From CAZART01 sp964487555 (GTDB lineage Bacteria > Bacteroidota > Rhodothermia > Rhodothermales > VXPQ01): a DNA stretch of 8,294 nucleotides. The position numbers and the translations under genes were made by a program. Below are positions 6,661 to 8,294 of the stretch, piece by piece. The stretch spans positions 1 through 8,294 of the forward strand of contig CAZART010000177.1 in the NCBI GenBank assembly GCA_964487555.1, given 5' to 3'. The notes under the pieces were generated by a model, which worked only from the letters and a program-made list of their open reading frames with translations, had not been told where the DNA came from and ran no database searches. The first letter of the stretch is position 1. Each line of letters opens with the position of its first letter.

Positions 6661-8294
6661 TTACAGGCCGAGTTTCTTCTGCTTTTTCAGCAGAAAGAGA
6701 CCTTCGCCGATGCTGGAAACGGCGATGGTGCCGCTCTCGAAGTACGGGTAGTTGCTCCACGACCCGGAGAAGCCGGGTCCGTTGTCGCCGACCGGCATGG
6801 TGTCGAAGTAACCTACCTCGACGGGATTCTCAGGGTCGGAGATGTCATGAATGCGGAGGCCGCTTGCGTAGTTCGACTGGTACATAAGATCGCCGAGGAT
6901 GTAGAGGTTGTGGTCCGACGCCCTGGTGCCCCACATATATTCCTTCACGAGCTGCGGATCGTCCAGATCTGAGACGTCCCAGATAAGCGTCCGCGTTTCC
7001 GGCACGTTTCCGCTGAGCTCGTCGAGCTCGTCATTGACGAAGAAGTAGCGATGGTCTTCGCTGATCCATCCCTGATGCGTATAGGAGACGTTCGGGTACG
7101 CGGCGCTCGCGACGGCCACCGGATTCTGCTTGTCCGTCACGTCGGCAATGCTCAACGCCGTCTCGTTCGAGCCGAAGCAGATCTGACGTCCGTCGTAGTC
7201 CCTGTCCGGACCGCGGTAGACGAGGCACTGCGCGTCGTGCGAGTAGCCCGTCCCTGCGCGGCCTGTGCCGGGATCCGAAAAGCAGCCGGCAAATTCGGGA
7301 CGGGTCGGATCCTGAATGTCGATCATGTGAAGGCCGCCGCCGCAGGTCACGCCACCGCCACTGCTACCCACGGCATACGCAAAGCCCGACTCGGTGTCGA
7401 TGACGACGTTATGAGCGCTGTTGATCCTGTCATAGTGCGCCGTTTCCTCGAAGAGCACGGGTTCGCCGGCGACGCTGCGGAGCTGCGTGAGGTCGAAGAT
7501 CTGCATCCCGTGTTCCCCGGCTCCATCGGCGACGACGAAGGCGTGGTTCTTGTATACCTTGATGTCGCGCCACGAGCTGCCCGGCGAGCCCTCGGTTCGT
7601 GGGAGGTTGCCGAGATAGACGGGATTCAGGGGATCGCTGACGTCCACGAAGGACGTCCCGTCGACGCGGCCCACGAGAGCAAATTCGCGATCCGTCTCCG
7701 GATCGGTCCAGCCCCAGACGTCGTTGAGCGACACGCCGCGTTTGCCGCCGATGCTGCTGATCGGCAGGAATGAAAGCAGGTCTACCTGGTGGCAATCGAA
7801 CAGGGCGGCTGCGCCGCCTTCGCATCCGAACTTTTCGCCTATTATGGCTTCGAGGCCGCCACTTGGGCTCTCCAGCTCGGTTTCGATTTTCCACGTATCG
7901 CCGCTACGGCGGTAGAGAATGACGGAACCCGCGCCATAGTCGGCGCCGGACGCGCCGACGGCCGCCAGTCCTCGATGCACATCCACCGACGCGCCGAGCC
8001 TATCGCGAGACACCCGGTCTCCGCCCGGCAGACGTGTGACGTCAACCCAGTCGCCGCCGTCGTTACGAAAGGCATAGACGGTTCCGGCAGATGACGAGGT
8101 CATCGGCGCGCCGACGAAGACGTCGCCGCCGTCGATGGCGACGGCCGAGCCGAATTCATGAAAGGTGTGGGCGGCATAAGGCTGCAACACGACGGCATTC
8201 TTCCACGATCCGTTGGCCGCATCACGATGGAACGCCATCGCCGCGCCGATGTGGCCCCCATGATGCATGGCGCCGGCGATGAGGAGATCGCCGT
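6661..8294 (-). CDS. Choice-of-anchor B / LVIVD-repeat propeller protein with N-terminal FG-GAP repeats (5' end outside the window)
   Basis: The frame is open to the right edge: codons for GDLLIAGA precede the Met codon at 8268, completing an FG-GAP repeat, so the true start and any signal peptide lie beyond 8294. Numbering from that Met, residues 1-140 carry integrin-type FG-GAP repeats (FGSAVAIDGGDVFVGAP at 39-55; LGASVDVHRGLAAVGASG at 91-108). From Cys149 to the end the sequence follows the choice-of-anchor B family. Landmarks are VDLLSFLP (162-169), NDVWGWTDP (182-190), DGTSFVDVSDPLNPVYLG (203-220), GLHMIDIQDP (312-321), DVTDKQNPV (376-384), WDVSDLDDP (430-438) and GLRIHDISDPENPVEVGYF (470-488). 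That is six or seven LVIVD blades. Six cysteines (149, 159, 309, 329, 348, 364) suggest disulfides, fitting an extracytoplasmic protein. Histidines recur in SAHN, YSHD, YTHQ and SDHN. The C-terminus ends KKQKKLGL with no sorting domain. It is the first visible gene of the minus-strand operon; its ligand is unknown. Confidence 0.88.
   Translation of the reverse strand, partial: GDLLIAGAMHHGGHIGAAMAFHRDAANGSWKNAVVLQPYAAHTFHEFGSAVAIDGGDVFVGAPMTSSSAGTVYAFRNDGGDWVDVTRLPGGDRVSRDRLGASVDVHRGLAAVGASGADYGAGSVILYRRSGDTWKIETELESPSGGLEAIIGEKFGCEGGAAALFDCHQVDLLSFLPISSIGGKRGVSLNDVWGWTDPETDREFALVGRVDGTSFVDVSDPLNPVYLGNLPRTEGSPGSSWRDIKVYKNHAFVVADGAGEHGMQIFDLTQLRSVAGEPVLFEETAHYDRINSAHNVVIDTESGFAYAVGSSGGGVTCGGGLHMIDIQDPTRPEFAGCFSDPGTGRAGTGYSHDAQCLVYRGPDRDYDGRQICFGSNETALSIADVTDKQNPVAVASAAYPNVSYTHQGWISEDHRYFFVNDELDELSGNVPETRTLIWDVSDLDDPQLVKEYMWGTRASDHNLYILGDLMYQSNYASGLRIHDISDPENPVEVGYFDTMPVGDNGPGFSGSWSNYPYFESGTIAVSSIGEGLFLLKKQKKLGL

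Noticed and set aside
7051..7773. Plus-strand open frame of 240 codons opposite the choice-of-anchor B gene
   Set aside because: Antisense shadow in GC-rich DNA; the minus strand has strong family motifs throughout.

Overview
The window reads as a piece of a GC-rich bacterial chromosome (metagenome-style scaffold with a 100-N join). The organism is most likely a Bacteroidota/Rhodothermota-type marine or environmental bacterium. This is inferred from the mostly absent Shine-Dalgarno sites, an ECF sigma factor with a Bacteroidota-like N-terminus, secreted FG-GAP, LVIVD and YVTN propeller proteins, two lipoprotein signal peptides, and an intergenic array of 8-bp repeats. No rRNA, tRNA, transposase or CRISPR array is present.

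Layout. Positions 1-428 (minus) hold the N-terminal part of an ECF sigma factor that runs off the left edge. A 207-bp divergent intergenic region (429-635) separates it from moaA (636-1616, plus), a complete GTP 3',8-cyclase of molybdenum cofactor (Moco) synthesis. Between the convergent ends of moaA and moeA (1617-1760) lies a run of eleven degenerate 8-bp repeats. Everything to the right is on the minus strand and looks like one transcription unit. In transcription order it is: a choice-of-anchor B / LVIVD propeller protein with integrin-type FG-GAP repeats (6661 to beyond 8294, 5' end outside the window); a YVTN-type propeller lipoprotein carrying a cytochrome-like domain with no haem motif (5278-6645); a large FG-GAP (VCBS-like) lipoprotein with ten calcium-type Asp loops (2979-5257, interrupted by the N run); and moeA (1761-2972), molybdopterin molybdenumtransferase. 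Gaps between these genes are 15, 20 and 6 bp.

How they may work together. MoaA and MoeA act at the first and last stages of Moco synthesis and sit tail to tail. The three propeller genes encode extracytoplasmic proteins, two of them membrane-anchored, and are tightly packed with moeA. Whether this couples a surface or periplasmic system to a molybdoenzyme, or is only a housekeeping gene caught in an operon, cannot be decided here.

The most useful technical observation is that the N run is probably an assembly artefact. It is flanked by identical 55-bp copies, and collapsing them (removing 155 bp) joins the two halves of the FG-GAP lipoprotein into one in-frame 707-residue protein. The most interesting biological observations are the haem-less cytochrome-like domain fused to a His-rich propeller, the three-propeller/moeA operon, and a 19-bp duplication of a translation start.
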